A stretch of 61,105 nt of DNA. It comes from Candidatus Accumulibacter propinquus (GTDB lineage Bacteria > Pseudomonadota > Gammaproteobacteria > Burkholderiales > Rhodocyclaceae). Shown here piece by piece: positions 16,016 to 27,304 of this stretch. A program made the position numbers and the translations under genes. The stretch covers positions 1 to 61,105 of the forward strand of contig JADKBU010000035.1 in NCBI GenBank assembly GCA_016714935.1, in the 5' to 3' direction. The stretch's first letter is position 1; each line of letters opens with the position of its first letter. The notes beneath the pieces are model-generated. The model was not told the origin of the DNA. It was given only the letters and a program-made list of their open reading frames with translations, and did not search any database.

Positions 16016-17386
16016 CTATTTTCCGATACAGAAGCGCCCGAAGATCTCTCCGAGCAGATCGTCGGCGGTGAATTCGCCGGTGATGGTACTCAGCGCCGAC
16101 TGAGCCAGCCTGAGTTCCTCGGCAAACAGTTCCAGTTGCGGCAAGCGCTCGCGCCCGACCTCAATGCAGCGGCGGGTTTCGGCGAGCGCGCGCAGATGGC
16201 GTTCGCGGGCGATGAAAACGTCTTCGGCAGGATGCCAGCCAACAATGCGCAGCAACTCCCGGCGCAACAGCTCCACACCCTCGCCAGTCCTGGCGGACAG
16301 GGAGATCGTGGCAACATCGCCGGGCGGCTGGCTGTCGACGGGCGGCGCTGCGAGGTCGATCTTGTTGTAGACGGTGAGCCGTGCAAGATGGGCCGGCAGT
16401 TGTGAAAGGATGGTACGGTCAGCTTCGTCAAGGCCGACGCGGGCGTCCACCAGCAAGACGACCACGTCGGCGCGCTCGATTTCGCGCCAGGTCCGTTCGA
16501 TCCCCATCTGCTCGATCTGATCGTCGGTGGCACGCAAACCTGCGGTGTCAGTCACATGCAGCGGGATGCCTTCGATCTGCAGTGTGCTGCGCACCAGATC
16601 GCGGGTCGTACCGGGGAGCGGGGTGACGATTGCCAGTTCGTCCCCGGCAAGACGATTGAGCAGGCTGGACTTGCCGACATTGGGCTGACCGGCCAGCACC
16701 ACATTCAAGCCACCCTGCAACAGATGCCCTTGTTGGGCACGCTCGAATACCAGGGTCAAACGCTGCTGCAAGCGGTCGAGACGTCCGAAGGCATCGGTCG
16801 ATTCGAGGAAGTCCAGCTCCTCGTCCGGAAAATCCAGGGTCGCCTCGACCAGCATCCGCAGTTCGATCAACTGTGCGAGCAGCGCCTTCACTTCCCTGGA
16901 AAATTCACCCTGCAGGGAGCGTACGGCGCCACGCGCGGCGGCAATGGTCGAAGCGTCGATCAGGTCGATGACCGCCTCGGCCTGTGCCAGGTCGATCTTG
17001 CCGTTGAGATAGGCCCGGCGGGTGAACTCTCCCGGGTCGGCCAGCCTGGCGCCCAGTTCGAGGCTGCGCGCAAGCAGCATTTGCATGACCACCGAACCGC
17101 CATGTCCATGCAGTTCGAGCACGTCCTCACCGGTGAAGGAATACGGCGCGGGGAAATGCAGCAGGATGCCGGAGTCGATGGTGCTGCCATCGGCGGCCCG
17201 GAAGTCGCTGAGCGTGGCAACGCGCGCTGCGGGTCGCCTGCCGCCAAGGGCCACGGCAAATTCGCCGAGATTTGCGCCGGAGATGCGGACGATACCAATG
17301 CCGGCGCGACCGGCAGCGGTCGCGATGGCGGCAATGGTATCCCGGCTGGACTCAGGCAGTGCTGTCGTTGGCGGCTTTTCCGCCAC
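16016..17386 (-). CDS. mnmE: tRNA modification GTPase MnmE (TrmE)
   Basis: A 456-residue protein, the usual family length. With MnmG it installs the 5-carboxymethylaminomethyl group on wobble uridine of certain tRNAs. The N-terminal folate-binding domain (about 1-130) has RDTIAAIAT, AGIGIVRISG and the HGHGG segment. The inserted G domain has GQPNVGKS at 233-240, GTTRD at 259-263 and DTAG at 280-283, then NKID. The C-terminus is the strictly conserved FCIGK with its catalytic cysteine. It overlaps the yidC stop by 35 bases and is the last gene of the rpmH-rnpA-yidD-yidC-mnmE operon. The FCIGK coding end is a known attachment site for integrative islands such as SGI1, which may explain the element that follows. 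Confidence 0.97.
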   Translation of the reverse strand: MAEKPPTTALPESSRDTIAAIATAAGRAGIGIVRISGANLGEFAVALGGRRPAARVATLSDFRAADGSTIDSGILLHFPAPYSFTGEDVLELHGHGGSVVMQMLLARSLELGARLADPGEFTRRAYLNGKIDLAQAEAVIDLIDASTIAAARGAVRSLQGEFSREVKALLAQLIELRMLVEATLDFPDEELDFLESTDAFGRLDRLQQRLTLVFERAQQGHLLQGGLNVVLAGQPNVGKSSLLNRLAGDELAIVTPLPGTTRDLVRSTLQIEGIPLHVTDTAGLRATDDQIEQMGIERTWREIERADVVVLLVDARVGLDEADRTILSQLPAHLARLTVYNKIDLAAPPVDSQPPGDVATISLSARTGEGVELLRRELLRIVGWHPAEDVFIARERHLRALAETRRCIEVGRERLPQLELFAEELRLAQSALSTITGEFTADDLLGEIFGRFCIGK

Positions 17387-19037
17387 TTTCGATCATCCGG
17401 GTGATCTGCCACTGCTGGGCGATCGACAGGATATTGTTAACTATCCAGTAGAGCACCAGACCGGCCGGGAAGAAGAAGAACATCGCGCCGAAAATGAACG
17501 GCATCATCATCATCACCTTGGCCTGGATGGGATCGGGCGGTGTCGGATTGAGCTTGGTCTGGATCAGCATCGTCACCACCATGATCACCGGCATCACATA
17601 GTAGGGATCTGCCGCCGACAGATCGGTGATCCAGAGAATCCACGGTGCATCGCGAATTTCGACGGCCCCCAGCAGCGCCCAGTACAGGGCGATGAACACG
17701 GGAATCTGTACCGCGATCGGCAGGCAACCACCGAGCGGATTGATTTTCTCGCGCTTGTAAAGCGCCATCATCTCCTGGTTGAGCTTCTGTCGATCGTCAC
17801 CGTAGCGTTCCTTCATGGCCACCAGGCGCGGCGTGACGGTACGCATCTTGGCCATCGACTTGTAGCTCGCCGCCGACAGCGGAAAGAACAGCAGCTTGAT
17901 GCCGACCGTTAACAAGACTATCGCCCAGCCCCAGTTGCCTACGACCTTGTAGATTGCTTCCAGGCACCAGAAGATCGGCGCCGCGATGATCGTCAGCCAA
18001 CCGTAGTCGACGACCAACGGCAGACCCTGTGCACCGATTCCACCCTCGCTCTTCGGTTTGGCCAATTGATCGAGAATGACCTGAATCTGGGGGCCTGCGT
18101 ACAGCGGGACGGAAAACGCGACCCTGGAGCCTGGCGCCGCGAGTGGCGCCGGCACGATGACGCCAGCCGAGACGGCCGGGTTGGCACTGCTCTCGAGCTT
18201 GCGCATGTAGAACTCGCGGGCCAGACCGGGGTCGGGGATCCAGGCGGCGACAAAATAGTGCTGAACCATCGCGATCCAGCCGTTGTCGCTCTTGTTGGCA
18301 AACTTCGCCTTGCCCTTCTCGATATCTTCAAAAGCGACCTTCTGAAATTTCTCCTGATCGGTATAGACCGCAGGACCCGTGAACGTCGAAACCATCGAAC
18401 TTTCGCCGTCAGGTGCCTTGGTGTCGCGCTGCAACTGGTAGTAGGCATGTGCCGCGACTTCCTTGTCGCTGCTGTTCTCGATCTCGTGCGCGATGTTGAT
18501 CAAGTAGCTGCCACGGGTGAAGGTGTAGATTTTCGCGACCTTGATGCCGTTGTTGGCCGGCGCTTCGAGACGAAGCTCTACGGTCTTGGCATCGCCGGTC
18601 AGTTCCTTGTTGCCGCCATCGGTCGAAAAGACGGTTCGGTGATTCGGCAGGCTCTCGCCGATCAGACCGCTCTGGGCAACATACTGGTGTTTGGCCTCGA
18701 AGAGCGCAAAGTCCTTGGCCTTGTTGCCGCTGTCCTTGTAGGCATTGAACTCGAGGCGCACGATGTCGCCTCCCTGCTTCGAGATCTCCGCGACGAACAG
18801 GTCGGTCCTGACAGTCACTCTCTCGGCAGTCTCGACAGTCGTGGCGACGGCCGTTCCGGGCGCTGCCGGACGCGGTTCATGCAAATTCGCCGAAGGCTGT
18901 GGTGCGGGCGGCACCGCTGTCGTTGCGACGGGTGCCGGCAAGATTGCCTTCGGCTGGCTGTATTTCTGCCAGGCATCCCAAAGCATGACCATGGAAAAAG
19001 AAAAGATGATCAGGAGCAGCAGGCGTCGATTGTCCAT
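17352..19037 (-). CDS. yidC: Membrane protein insertase YidC
   Basis: A 561-residue protein. The N-terminal membrane anchor is LLLLIIFSFSMVMLWDAW (about 5-22), followed by a long periplasmic domain (about 60-345). The five-helix insertase core starts near residue 345: KVVGNWGWAIVLLTVGIK, the cytoplasmic charged hairpin MKERYGDDRQKLNQEMMALY, then NPLGGCLPIAVQIPVFIALY and later MPFIFGAMFFFFPAGLVLYW. YidC inserts inner-membrane proteins with or without Sec. It stands between yidD and mnmE in the conserved origin-side order, with a 26-base gap to yidD. Full length and no oddities. Confidence 0.97.
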   Translation of the reverse strand: MDNRRLLLLIIFSFSMVMLWDAWQKYSQPKAILPAPVATTAVPPAPQPSANLHEPRPAAPGTAVATTVETAERVTVRTDLFVAEISKQGGDIVRLEFNAYKDSGNKAKDFALFEAKHQYVAQSGLIGESLPNHRTVFSTDGGNKELTGDAKTVELRLEAPANNGIKVAKIYTFTRGSYLINIAHEIENSSDKEVAAHAYYQLQRDTKAPDGESSMVSTFTGPAVYTDQEKFQKVAFEDIEKGKAKFANKSDNGWIAMVQHYFVAAWIPDPGLAREFYMRKLESSANPAVSAGVIVPAPLAAPGSRVAFSVPLYAGPQIQVILDQLAKPKSEGGIGAQGLPLVVDYGWLTIIAAPIFWCLEAIYKVVGNWGWAIVLLTVGIKLLFFPLSAASYKSMAKMRTVTPRLVAMKERYGDDRQKLNQEMMALYKREKINPLGGCLPIAVQIPVFIALYWALLGAVEIRDAPWILWITDLSAADPYYVMPVIMVVTMLIQTKLNPTPPDPIQAKVMMMMPFIFGAMFFFFPAGLVLYWIVNNILSIAQQWQITRMIESGGKAANDSTA

Positions 19038-19063
19038 GAAGGCCTATACGATTCGATTGTTGT

Positions 19064-19273
19064 TCAGGGTACGGGGTCAAAACCGCCAGCATTCCACGGA
19101 TGACAACGGCACAAACGGTGCAGAGCGAGGGCAGTGCCCTTGCCAGCACCATGCCTCTCTACGGCTTCGGCTGCGTACTCGGAACAGCTTGGGAAAAAAC
19201 GGCAACGACGGCCGAGCATTGGGCTGACCGCATATCGGTAGAGACCTATCAACGCCAGCAACAAGTGTTTCAT
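19064..19273 (-). CDS. yidD: Membrane protein insertion efficiency factor YidD
   Basis: A 69-residue protein with the family pattern: an N-terminal amphipathic helix (LLLALIGLYRYAVSPMLG), FFPSCSEYAAEAVERHG with its conserved cysteine, and the closing CRCHPWNAGGFDPVP. It lies directly after rnpA (stop at 19278, four bases away) and before yidC, its standard place. It is thought to assist YidC-dependent insertion at the membrane surface. Confidence 0.95.
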   Translation of the reverse strand: MKHLLLALIGLYRYAVSPMLGRRCRFFPSCSEYAAEAVERHGAGKGTALALHRLCRCHPWNAGGFDPVP

Positions 19274-19277
19274 CAGC

Positions 19278-19676
19278 TCATCGTGGAGGTAAGGCAGCCT
19301 TGCTCAACAAACCGCGGATCTCCTGCGCCATGGCTTGCCGGTCAAGGACGGGTGGCCTGACTGCCAGGCGCAGCACGAAATCGCTCGAGCGAAGGCAGGC
19401 ACGCATCAGACGGAACTGTTCACGGGCCAGACGTCGGACCAGGTTTCGATCAACCGAGCGACGCAAAAAGCGCTTGGCGACGACCAGGCCAAGCCGCGCC
19501 CCAGGCACTTCCTCTGGGCTACGAGGGCGGTAATGTAGCAGGAAATGCCTGCTTTTCAGCACCCTCCTGAAACCAAAAACGGATGAGTACTCATCCGTTT
19601 TGATCAGGCGGTAACGCTTCGGAAAAGCGGCAGCGGATACCGCGCGAAGACCGGCGACTGAAGGCTGGTCGCTCAA
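19278..19676 (-). CDS. rnpA: Ribonuclease P protein component
   Basis: A 132-residue protein, small and basic. The body begins at FPKRYRLIKTDEYSSVFGF and includes LGLVVAKRFLRRSVDRN followed by LVRRLAREQFR, which is the RNR-type RNA-binding helix of RnpA, and FVLRLAVRP. It binds RNase P RNA for 5' processing of pre-tRNA. The start used here is a TTG at 19676 that overlaps the rpmH stop; no ATG is available before the conserved core, and rpmH-rnpA overlaps are common, but the exact start is uncertain by up to about 15 codons. Confidence 0.93.
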   Translation of the reverse strand: MSDQPSVAGLRAVSAAAFPKRYRLIKTDEYSSVFGFRRVLKSRHFLLHYRPRSPEEVPGARLGLVVAKRFLRRSVDRNLVRRLAREQFRLMRACLRSSDFVLRLAVRPPVLDRQAMAQEIRGLLSKAALPPR

Positions 19677-19807
19677 ACGGCCAGGCGGTGGCGACCTTTG
19701 GCACGACGCGCCCTGATTACGGCACGACCACCGCGAGTCGCCATGCGAACAAGGAAGCCGTGCGTACGCTTGCGGCGCACAACCGATGGTTGATAGGTAC
19801 GTTTCAT
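19673..19807 (-). CDS. rpmH: 50S ribosomal protein L34
   Basis: A 44-residue protein, MKRTYQPSVVRRKRTHGFL and onward to GRAVIRARRAKGRHRL, the textbook L34 sequence and length. It is the first gene of the rpmH-rnpA-yidD-yidC-mnmE operon and is transcribed away from dnaA. A consensus-like promoter lies 38-67 bases upstream. Confidence 0.98.
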   Translation of the reverse strand: MKRTYQPSVVRRKRTHGFLVRMATRGGRAVIRARRAKGRHRLAV

Positions 19808-20108
19808 GGTTAAGCCCTTGAAGTCAAAGCAAGATAAACATGTAATTAGACAACCTCAGGCGGATCCTTGTCAAGGCCATATTTTTGCCCACGCTGTGGA
19901 TAACTTTCGGGCAACGGGTTAGAATTTGCGCTTCACTGTCCCCGGGTAGACGACCCGGGGCGGCAGGTCGAACGGTTGCCACCCCTGGGTCGCCATCTTT
20001 CGGCGACCGGAAGGACCGTGACAAGGCAACACACGTCACTGCTTTAAAACATTAAAATCAAATATATTCCCCGCGACATCACGATCGGACTGCACGCTAT
20101 GACTGTCG
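19808..20108. promoter_or_regulatory. rpmH-dnaA intergenic region with a DnaA box
   Basis: This 301-base divergent region holds a perfect DnaA box in reverse orientation (TGTGGATAA, 19895-19903), a GC-rich hairpin (CCCGGGT at 19941-19947 with ACCCGGG at 19953-19959) and a short AT-rich stretch at 20041-20070 that probably contains the dnaA promoter. It may form part of a bipartite origin or mediate DnaA autoregulation. Confidence 0.6.
19845..19874 (-). promoter_or_regulatory. rpmH promoter
   Basis: On the minus strand TTGACA (19874-19869) is followed after 18 bases by TCTAAT (19850-19845), one mismatch from a consensus -10. The distance to the L34 start leaves a 5' leader of about 30 bases. 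Confidence 0.75.
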
Positions 20109-21503
20109 ATGAGTAGTTTTTGGGCCTCCTGTTTAAGCCAGTTCGAACAGGAACTCCCGCCACAGCAATTCAATACCTGGATTCGCCCTCTTCGCCTTGA
20201 AGGCGAGGATGATTTTGCCCACGGTTTACGTCTGCTCGCGCCGAACGGCTTCATCCTGAAGTGGGTCAAGGAACGCTACCTGGCGCGTATCGAGGCCCTC
20301 GGGAGCGAATACTTTGCCGTTCCGGTAAACATCAGCTTGACTCTGGGAACGCGTGCAGCATCTCCGCCGAACGCAGCTGCGAACCCACCCGGCAAAACAA
20401 TCGCTGCTCAGGCGGCAACGTCCACCGCTGCAACCGCCAAGAATACGTCGGCACTCGAGAGGGAGCGCTCGAACTACGAAAAGACACGCCTGATTCCGAC
20501 CTTTACCTTCGATGGACTGGTGGTCGGTAAAGGCAACGACCTCGCCCGCGCCGCTGCGCGGCAGGTTTCGATCAGCCCTGGTGAAGCAACCTACAACCCC
20601 TTGTTCATCTACGGGGGTGCCGGACTCGGCAAGACACACCTGATACACGCCATCGGCAACCAGATCCTGGAGCATCATCCGGACAAGGTGGTGCGCTATG
20701 TACATGCCGAAGACTACTATTCGGATGTCGTTCGTGCTTACCAGCAGAAGTCATTTGACGTATTCAAGCGCTACTATCGTTCATTGGACGTCCTGCTACT
20801 CGACGACGTACATTTTTTTAACGGCAAGAACCGGACACAGGAAGAATTCTTCTATGTTTTCAACTCCCTGAGTGAGTCCAGAAAACAGATCGTGATCAGC
20901 AGCGACACCTATCCGAAAAATATCTCCGGCCTTGAGGATCGGCTGATCACCCGCTTTGACTGGGGTCTGACGGTTCAGATCGAACCGCCGGAAACGGAAA
21001 TGCGAGTCGCGATCTTGAAGAAGAAAGCCGAGATGGAGGGAGTGGCGCTCAATGACGAGGTTGCCTTCTACGTTGCCAAGCACCTGCGATCGAACGTTCG
21101 TGAACTTGAGGGGGCACTCAAGAAAGTGCTTGCCTACTCTGCATTTCATGGACAGCAGATCTCGCTTGATCTGGCCAAGGAAGCACTCAAGGACGTCATC
21201 GGTTCGGTCAACCGACAACTTACGGTCGAAAACATCCAGAAGACAGTAGCCGAGTATTTCAAGATCAAAGTTGCCGACCTGTTCTCCAAAAAGAGAACAC
21301 GGGTCATCGTTCGCCCACGTCAGATCGCCATGTGGTTGGCAAAAAATCTCACTTCACAGAGCTATCCCTCGATCGGTGATGCCTTCGGTGGCCGTGATCA
21401 TACGACCGTTCTGCATGCCGTACGCACCATCGACGAACTGCGTGCCAGAGATAACGACCTCAACCACGACGTGCACGTTCTCCTGCAGGTTCTGAAGGGC
21501 TAG
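20109..21503 (+). CDS. dnaA: Chromosomal replication initiator DnaA
   Basis: A 464-residue protein. Domain I is at 1-80 (FWASCLSQFEQELPPQQFNTW), then a variable Ala/Thr-rich linker (81-115). The AAA+ domain has Walker A GGAGLGKTHL at 169-178 and Walker B LLLDDVHF, plus the arginine-finger segment NISGLEDRLITRFDWG. Domain IV ends with the DNA-binding signature GGRDHTTVLHA. DnaA binds DnaA boxes and opens the origin. The start ATG at 20109 gives the usual N-terminus; an ATG nine bases earlier is out of frame and stops at once. Flanked on both sides by DnaA boxes. Confidence 0.98.
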   Translation: MSSFWASCLSQFEQELPPQQFNTWIRPLRLEGEDDFAHGLRLLAPNGFILKWVKERYLARIEALGSEYFAVPVNISLTLGTRAASPPNAAANPPGKTIAAQAATSTAATAKNTSALERERSNYEKTRLIPTFTFDGLVVGKGNDLARAAARQVSISPGEATYNPLFIYGGAGLGKTHLIHAIGNQILEHHPDKVVRYVHAEDYYSDVVRAYQQKSFDVFKRYYRSLDVLLLDDVHFFNGKNRTQEEFFYVFNSLSESRKQIVISSDTYPKNISGLEDRLITRFDWGLTVQIEPPETEMRVAILKKKAEMEGVALNDEVAFYVAKHLRSNVRELEGALKKVLAYSAFHGQQISLDLAKEALKDVIGSVNRQLTVENIQKTVAEYFKIKVADLFSKKRTRVIVRPRQIAMWLAKNLTSQSYPSIGDAFGGRDHTTVLHAVRTIDELRARDNDLNHDVHVLLQVLKG

Positions 21504-21714
21504 GAAGCGGGTGGGAAAAGCCGTGGATAAGCCACTGATAAAAAGTGAACAAAGTCGATGGAGCAGGACTGTGGATAACTTGTGAGTTTTTGTCCACAGC
21601 TTCATACCGCCTTTCTGCAGCTTTGCATTTAGATATTAATTACTTGAATTAAAAAAGAAATTACAAGATATCAACAGATTTGACCAGACTATAGTCTTTA
21701 TAGGATCTATATAT
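21504..21714. other. Candidate oriC: dnaA-dnaN intergenic region
   Basis: Contains a perfect DnaA box (TGTGGATAA, 21570-21578), near matches CGTGGATAA (21522-21530) and TTGTCCACA (21590-21598), and then about 90 bases of AT-rich DNA (21625-21714) suitable as an unwinding element. The order boxes, AT-rich stretch, dnaN is typical of bacterial origins. It also holds the dnaN promoter. GC skew, which would settle it, cannot be computed here. Confidence 0.65.
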
Positions 21715-22845
21715 ATGTTACTTATTAAAACACGGCGAGACACCTTGCTGTCACCCTTGCAGGCGGTTTCCGGAATCGTGGAAAGGCGTCACACCCTACC
21801 GATTCTCTCGAATGTGCTACTCGAAAAAAAGGGAGACGTGTTGACCCTGCTGGCAACCGATATCGAGATCCAGATCACCACGTCAACCACTGGCGCTAGC
21901 GGCGAGGGAGACGGCGCGGTAACGGTTGGCGCGCGAAAGCTGCAGGAAATTCTGCGCTCCCTGCCGGAAAGCTCGGAGGTCAGCCTGGTTCTCGACGAGC
22001 GACGTCTACAGGTCAAGGCAGGCAGAAGCCGCTTCAATCTGCAGACGTTGCCTGCTGAAGACTTTCCGTGCATGGCAATGTCCGATGGCGATATCAAGAG
22101 ATTTACCGTCACGCAAAAGCAGTTCCGCCACCTGCTGTCACAGACCCAGTATTCGATGGCCACGCAGGATGTTCGCTACTACCTCAATGGTCTGCTATTG
22201 CTTCTTGATGGTGAAGAGATTCGCACAGTGGCAACCGATGGTCATCGCCTGGCCTACTCAAGCATGGCTCTGTCCGAAGCCCCGGAAGGTCTGGATCAGG
22301 AGCGCGGGCTACGCCATGAATTGATCCTGCCCCGCAAGACGGTTATCGAACTCAGTCGCCTCCTGTCAGACAACGAGGAACCTTTGACGGTCGAGATATT
22401 GCCGACGCAAGTCCACTTCCGCTTCGGTCAGATTCATCTGGTGTCCAAGCTGATCGACGGGAGATTCCCGGACTACCAGAGGGTCATTCCGGCGACACTG
22501 AGGAATGTCGTTATTGTGGATCGCAGTGCACTTCTGCAGTCGATGATCAGGGCTGCCATCCTGACCAACGAGAAATTCCGTGGTGTTCGCCTGGTACTTT
22601 CGGACGGCAGCTTGAAGATCATGGTCGCGAATGCCGAGCAGGAAGAAGCCCAGGAAGAAATCGAGGTTGATTACAACGGTGATCCTCTTGATGTCGGTTT
22701 CAACGTCTCGTACCTACTTGATGTCTTGAACAACACGTCTGAGGAAAAGATTGCCTGGGGCTTCAATGACGCCAATTCAAGTGCATTGCTGACCATTCCA
22801 GGAAACGACCGATTCAAATATGTGGTCATGCCAATGCGTATTTGA
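21715..22845 (+). CDS. dnaN: DNA polymerase III beta sliding clamp
   Basis: A 376-residue protein beginning MLLIKTRRDTLLSPLQAVSG, with the three clamp repeats: RHTLPILSNVLLE near 23-35, VTVGARKLQEILRSLPE, then YYLNGLLLLLDGEEIRTVATDGHRLA in the middle repeat, and the C-terminal NDRFKYVVMPMRI, which closes the protein-binding cleft (MPMR). The dimeric ring tethers polymerase III to DNA. It follows dnaA and precedes gyrB by 65 bases, the standard order. Confidence 0.98.
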   Translation: MLLIKTRRDTLLSPLQAVSGIVERRHTLPILSNVLLEKKGDVLTLLATDIEIQITTSTTGASGEGDGAVTVGARKLQEILRSLPESSEVSLVLDERRLQVKAGRSRFNLQTLPAEDFPCMAMSDGDIKRFTVTQKQFRHLLSQTQYSMATQDVRYYLNGLLLLLDGEEIRTVATDGHRLAYSSMALSEAPEGLDQERGLRHELILPRKTVIELSRLLSDNEEPLTVEILPTQVHFRFGQIHLVSKLIDGRFPDYQRVIPATLRNVVIVDRSALLQSMIRAAILTNEKFRGVRLVLSDGSLKIMVANAEQEEAQEEIEVDYNGDPLDVGFNVSYLLDVLNNTSEEKIAWGFNDANSSALLTIPGNDRFKYVVMPMRI

Positions 22846-22910
22846 CTGGATATTCAACAGCGCATGATGATGCAATAGCGGTTCAACAGAAAAGAGATAC
22901 TGGATTCACG

Positions 22911-25379
<2,469 letters not shown>

Positions 25380-25417
25380 CCTGCGACTCTTGGGTGCACC
25401 TGCATGCCTCGCGTTAG

Positions 25418-26230
25418 TCATGCACGGTAGCGGTTGATGGCGTCGCGTGTGTTCTGCGCGATATTCCGGGCGGTCTCGGCATATTCCTCACCAGTCCCTG
25501 CGTAAAGGATGGCTCGCGAGGAATTGATCATCAAACCACCGCTGGCAGTGCACCCGGCACGTACCGTCGCTTCGATATCGCCGCCCTGCGCGCCGATGCC
25601 GGGAACGAGCAGCGGCATGTCGTGCGTCAGGTCGCGAACGCGGGCGAGTTCTTCGGGAAAGGTAGCGCCGACCACCAGCGCGCACTGGCCGTTGTGATTC
25701 CAGACGGTGCTCACCAGTCGCGCCACGCGTTCGTAGAGCCTTTCACCACCGACGTCTAGCAACTGAAGATCGCTACCGCCCGGATTCGAGGTACGACAAA
25801 GCAAGATCACACCTTTTTCAGGGTATGCCAGGTAAGGAGCAACCGAATCCCGCCCCATGTACGGATTTACGGTGACCGCGTCGGCTTTGAAGCGTTCGAA
25901 AGCTTCGACCGCGTACTGCTCGGCGGTACTGCCGATGTCGCCACGCTTGGCATCAAGGATCACCGGAGTTGCCGGGTGTTGCGTGTGAATATGGTGAATC
26001 AGCGCTTCGAGCTGGTCCTCAGCGCGGTGCGCGGCGAAATACGCAATCTGCGGCTTGAAGCAACAGACGAGGTCGGCTGTTGCGTCGACGATCGACCGGC
26101 AGAATTCAAAGATGGCCTCTGGTTTGCCCTTCAGCTGGCTTGGGAAGCGCGCCGGGTCCGGGTCGAGGCCGACACACAGCAAACTGTTACGGTCGTGCCA
26201 AGCTGCATTGAGTTGAGCGATAAAGTTCAT
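25418..26230 (-). CDS. pyrF: Orotidine 5'-phosphate decarboxylase
   Basis: A 270-residue protein that makes UMP from OMP in pyrimidine synthesis. The start at 26230 (MNFIAQLNAAWHDRNSLLCV) is favoured over an upstream reading with no conserved residues. It belongs to the longer type-2 PyrF family: LCVGLDPDPARFP, CFKPQIAYFAAH, the catalytic VILDAKRGDIGSTAEQYA, and AVTVNPYMGRDSVAPYL, ending with LLVPGIGAQGGD and INSSRAILYAG. It converges on gyrB with a 38-base gap. Confidence 0.96.
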   Translation of the reverse strand: MNFIAQLNAAWHDRNSLLCVGLDPDPARFPSQLKGKPEAIFEFCRSIVDATADLVCCFKPQIAYFAAHRAEDQLEALIHHIHTQHPATPVILDAKRGDIGSTAEQYAVEAFERFKADAVTVNPYMGRDSVAPYLAYPEKGVILLCRTSNPGGSDLQLLDVGGERLYERVARLVSTVWNHNGQCALVVGATFPEELARVRDLTHDMPLLVPGIGAQGGDIEATVRAGCTASGGLMINSSRAILYAGTGEEYAETARNIAQNTRDAINRYRA

Positions 26231-26466
26231 GGGAGTCGGCCTGTTCGGGATGGTGGTACGGGAAGTATACCGGTCCCCGGATTGACTTGTCGGCAGAGGC
26301 TCAGGTGTCATCGGTCTGTCGGCTCTCCGCTAACCCAGTGGCTCCGTTACTGGCATCGAGAGCGCGCAACACCCCTTCTTCAGATCAAGGTAAATGGATT
26401 GGGCAGAAGTACGGCGTCGGCTTTGCACAAGTGGGTAAACTTCAGGTTTTTGAGCAGGAACGCCAA

Positions 26467-27072
26467 GTGAACACACTGGAGCATGATGACTACCTGGCGA
26501 TGCGCGCCGGCGCGACCGTTCTTGAAGCGGACAGCTTCGGCGAAAAGGTATTACTTCTGACTGACGGAACCGTGCTGAAACTTTTCCGCCGCAAGCGCTT
26601 GTTCTCGTCGGCGGCCTGGTATCCGTATGCACAACGTTTTGCTGACAACGCTGCAGCTCTTGATAGACTCGGCATTCCGGTGCCGCAGATCATTGACGTC
26701 GTGCGAATTCCTTCCCTTGCCCGTGACGCGGTGCACTACCATCCACTGGTCGGGAGGACGCTACGTGAGATTTGTCGGGAGGGAATCGAAAAGGATCAGG
26801 AAAGGGAGCTCCGAACTGCCTTTACGCGTTTTGTGATCCATCTGCACGATTGCGGGGTGTACTTTCGCTCGTTACACTTGGGTAACGTCGTTTACATGCC
26901 TGATCAACAGCTTGGTCTGATCGACATCGCGGATGTCCGGATCCGCGCCAGTGGGCTCAGTAAACGCCAGCGGGCACGAAATCTCCGCCGTTTGCTGGGG
27001 ATCGTCGGCGAATGTGACTGGGTAGAGTTCTCGGCAATAGTTGATGGCAAAGCTGACAGCCCGATCGGCTGA
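26467..27072 (+). CDS. Lipopolysaccharide-kinase-like small kinase
   Basis: A 201-residue protein from a GTG at 26467 preceded by AGGAA. It has a minimal kinase-like fold: a lysine in LLTDGTVLKLFRRKRLFSS, the helix RFADNAAALDRLGIPVPQII, then HDCGVYFRSLHLGNVVYM (a Brenner-like loop with H and N) and GLIDIADVRIR with the metal-binding aspartate. This matches the short LPS-core or KdkA-like kinase group. Substrate unknown; core heptose or Kdo phosphorylation is a guess from the family. It has no operon partners and precedes the two tRNA genes. Confidence 0.7.
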   Translation: MNTLEHDDYLAMRAGATVLEADSFGEKVLLLTDGTVLKLFRRKRLFSSAAWYPYAQRFADNAAALDRLGIPVPQIIDVVRIPSLARDAVHYHPLVGRTLREICREGIEKDQERELRTAFTRFVIHLHDCGVYFRSLHLGNVVYMPDQQLGLIDIADVRIRASGLSKRQRARNLRRLLGIVGECDWVEFSAIVDGKADSPIG

Positions 27073-27126
27073 ATCCTTTCGCTTTACAAGCGTCTACCGC
27101 GCCCCTATAATTCGCTCTTCTTTCGA

Positions 27127-27202
<76 letters not shown>

Positions 27203-27228
27203 GCAAGTCGAGAGAAGATTCTTTCCGG

Positions 27229-27304
27229 GTCCCCATCGTCTAGAGGCCCAGGACACTACCCTTTCACGGTAGGTACCGGGGTTCGAATCCCCGTGGGGAC
27301 GCCA
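27229..27304 (+). tRNA. tRNA-Glu (TTC anticodon)
   Basis: A 76-base cloverleaf with acceptor GTCCCCA pairing with TGGGGAC, anticodon stem CTACC/GGTAG around loop CTTTCAC (anticodon TTC), T arm with GTTCGAATCC, and an encoded CCA. It lies 26 bases after tRNA-Ala. An integrase remnant reads into its 3' end from the right, so it was probably an attachment site. Confidence 0.97.

Noticed and set aside
15906..16032. Direct repeat of the mnmE 3' end as the other attachment site
   Set aside because: I looked for TTCTGTATCGG-like copies between 1 and 9000 and found none by eye, so the left end stays undefined.
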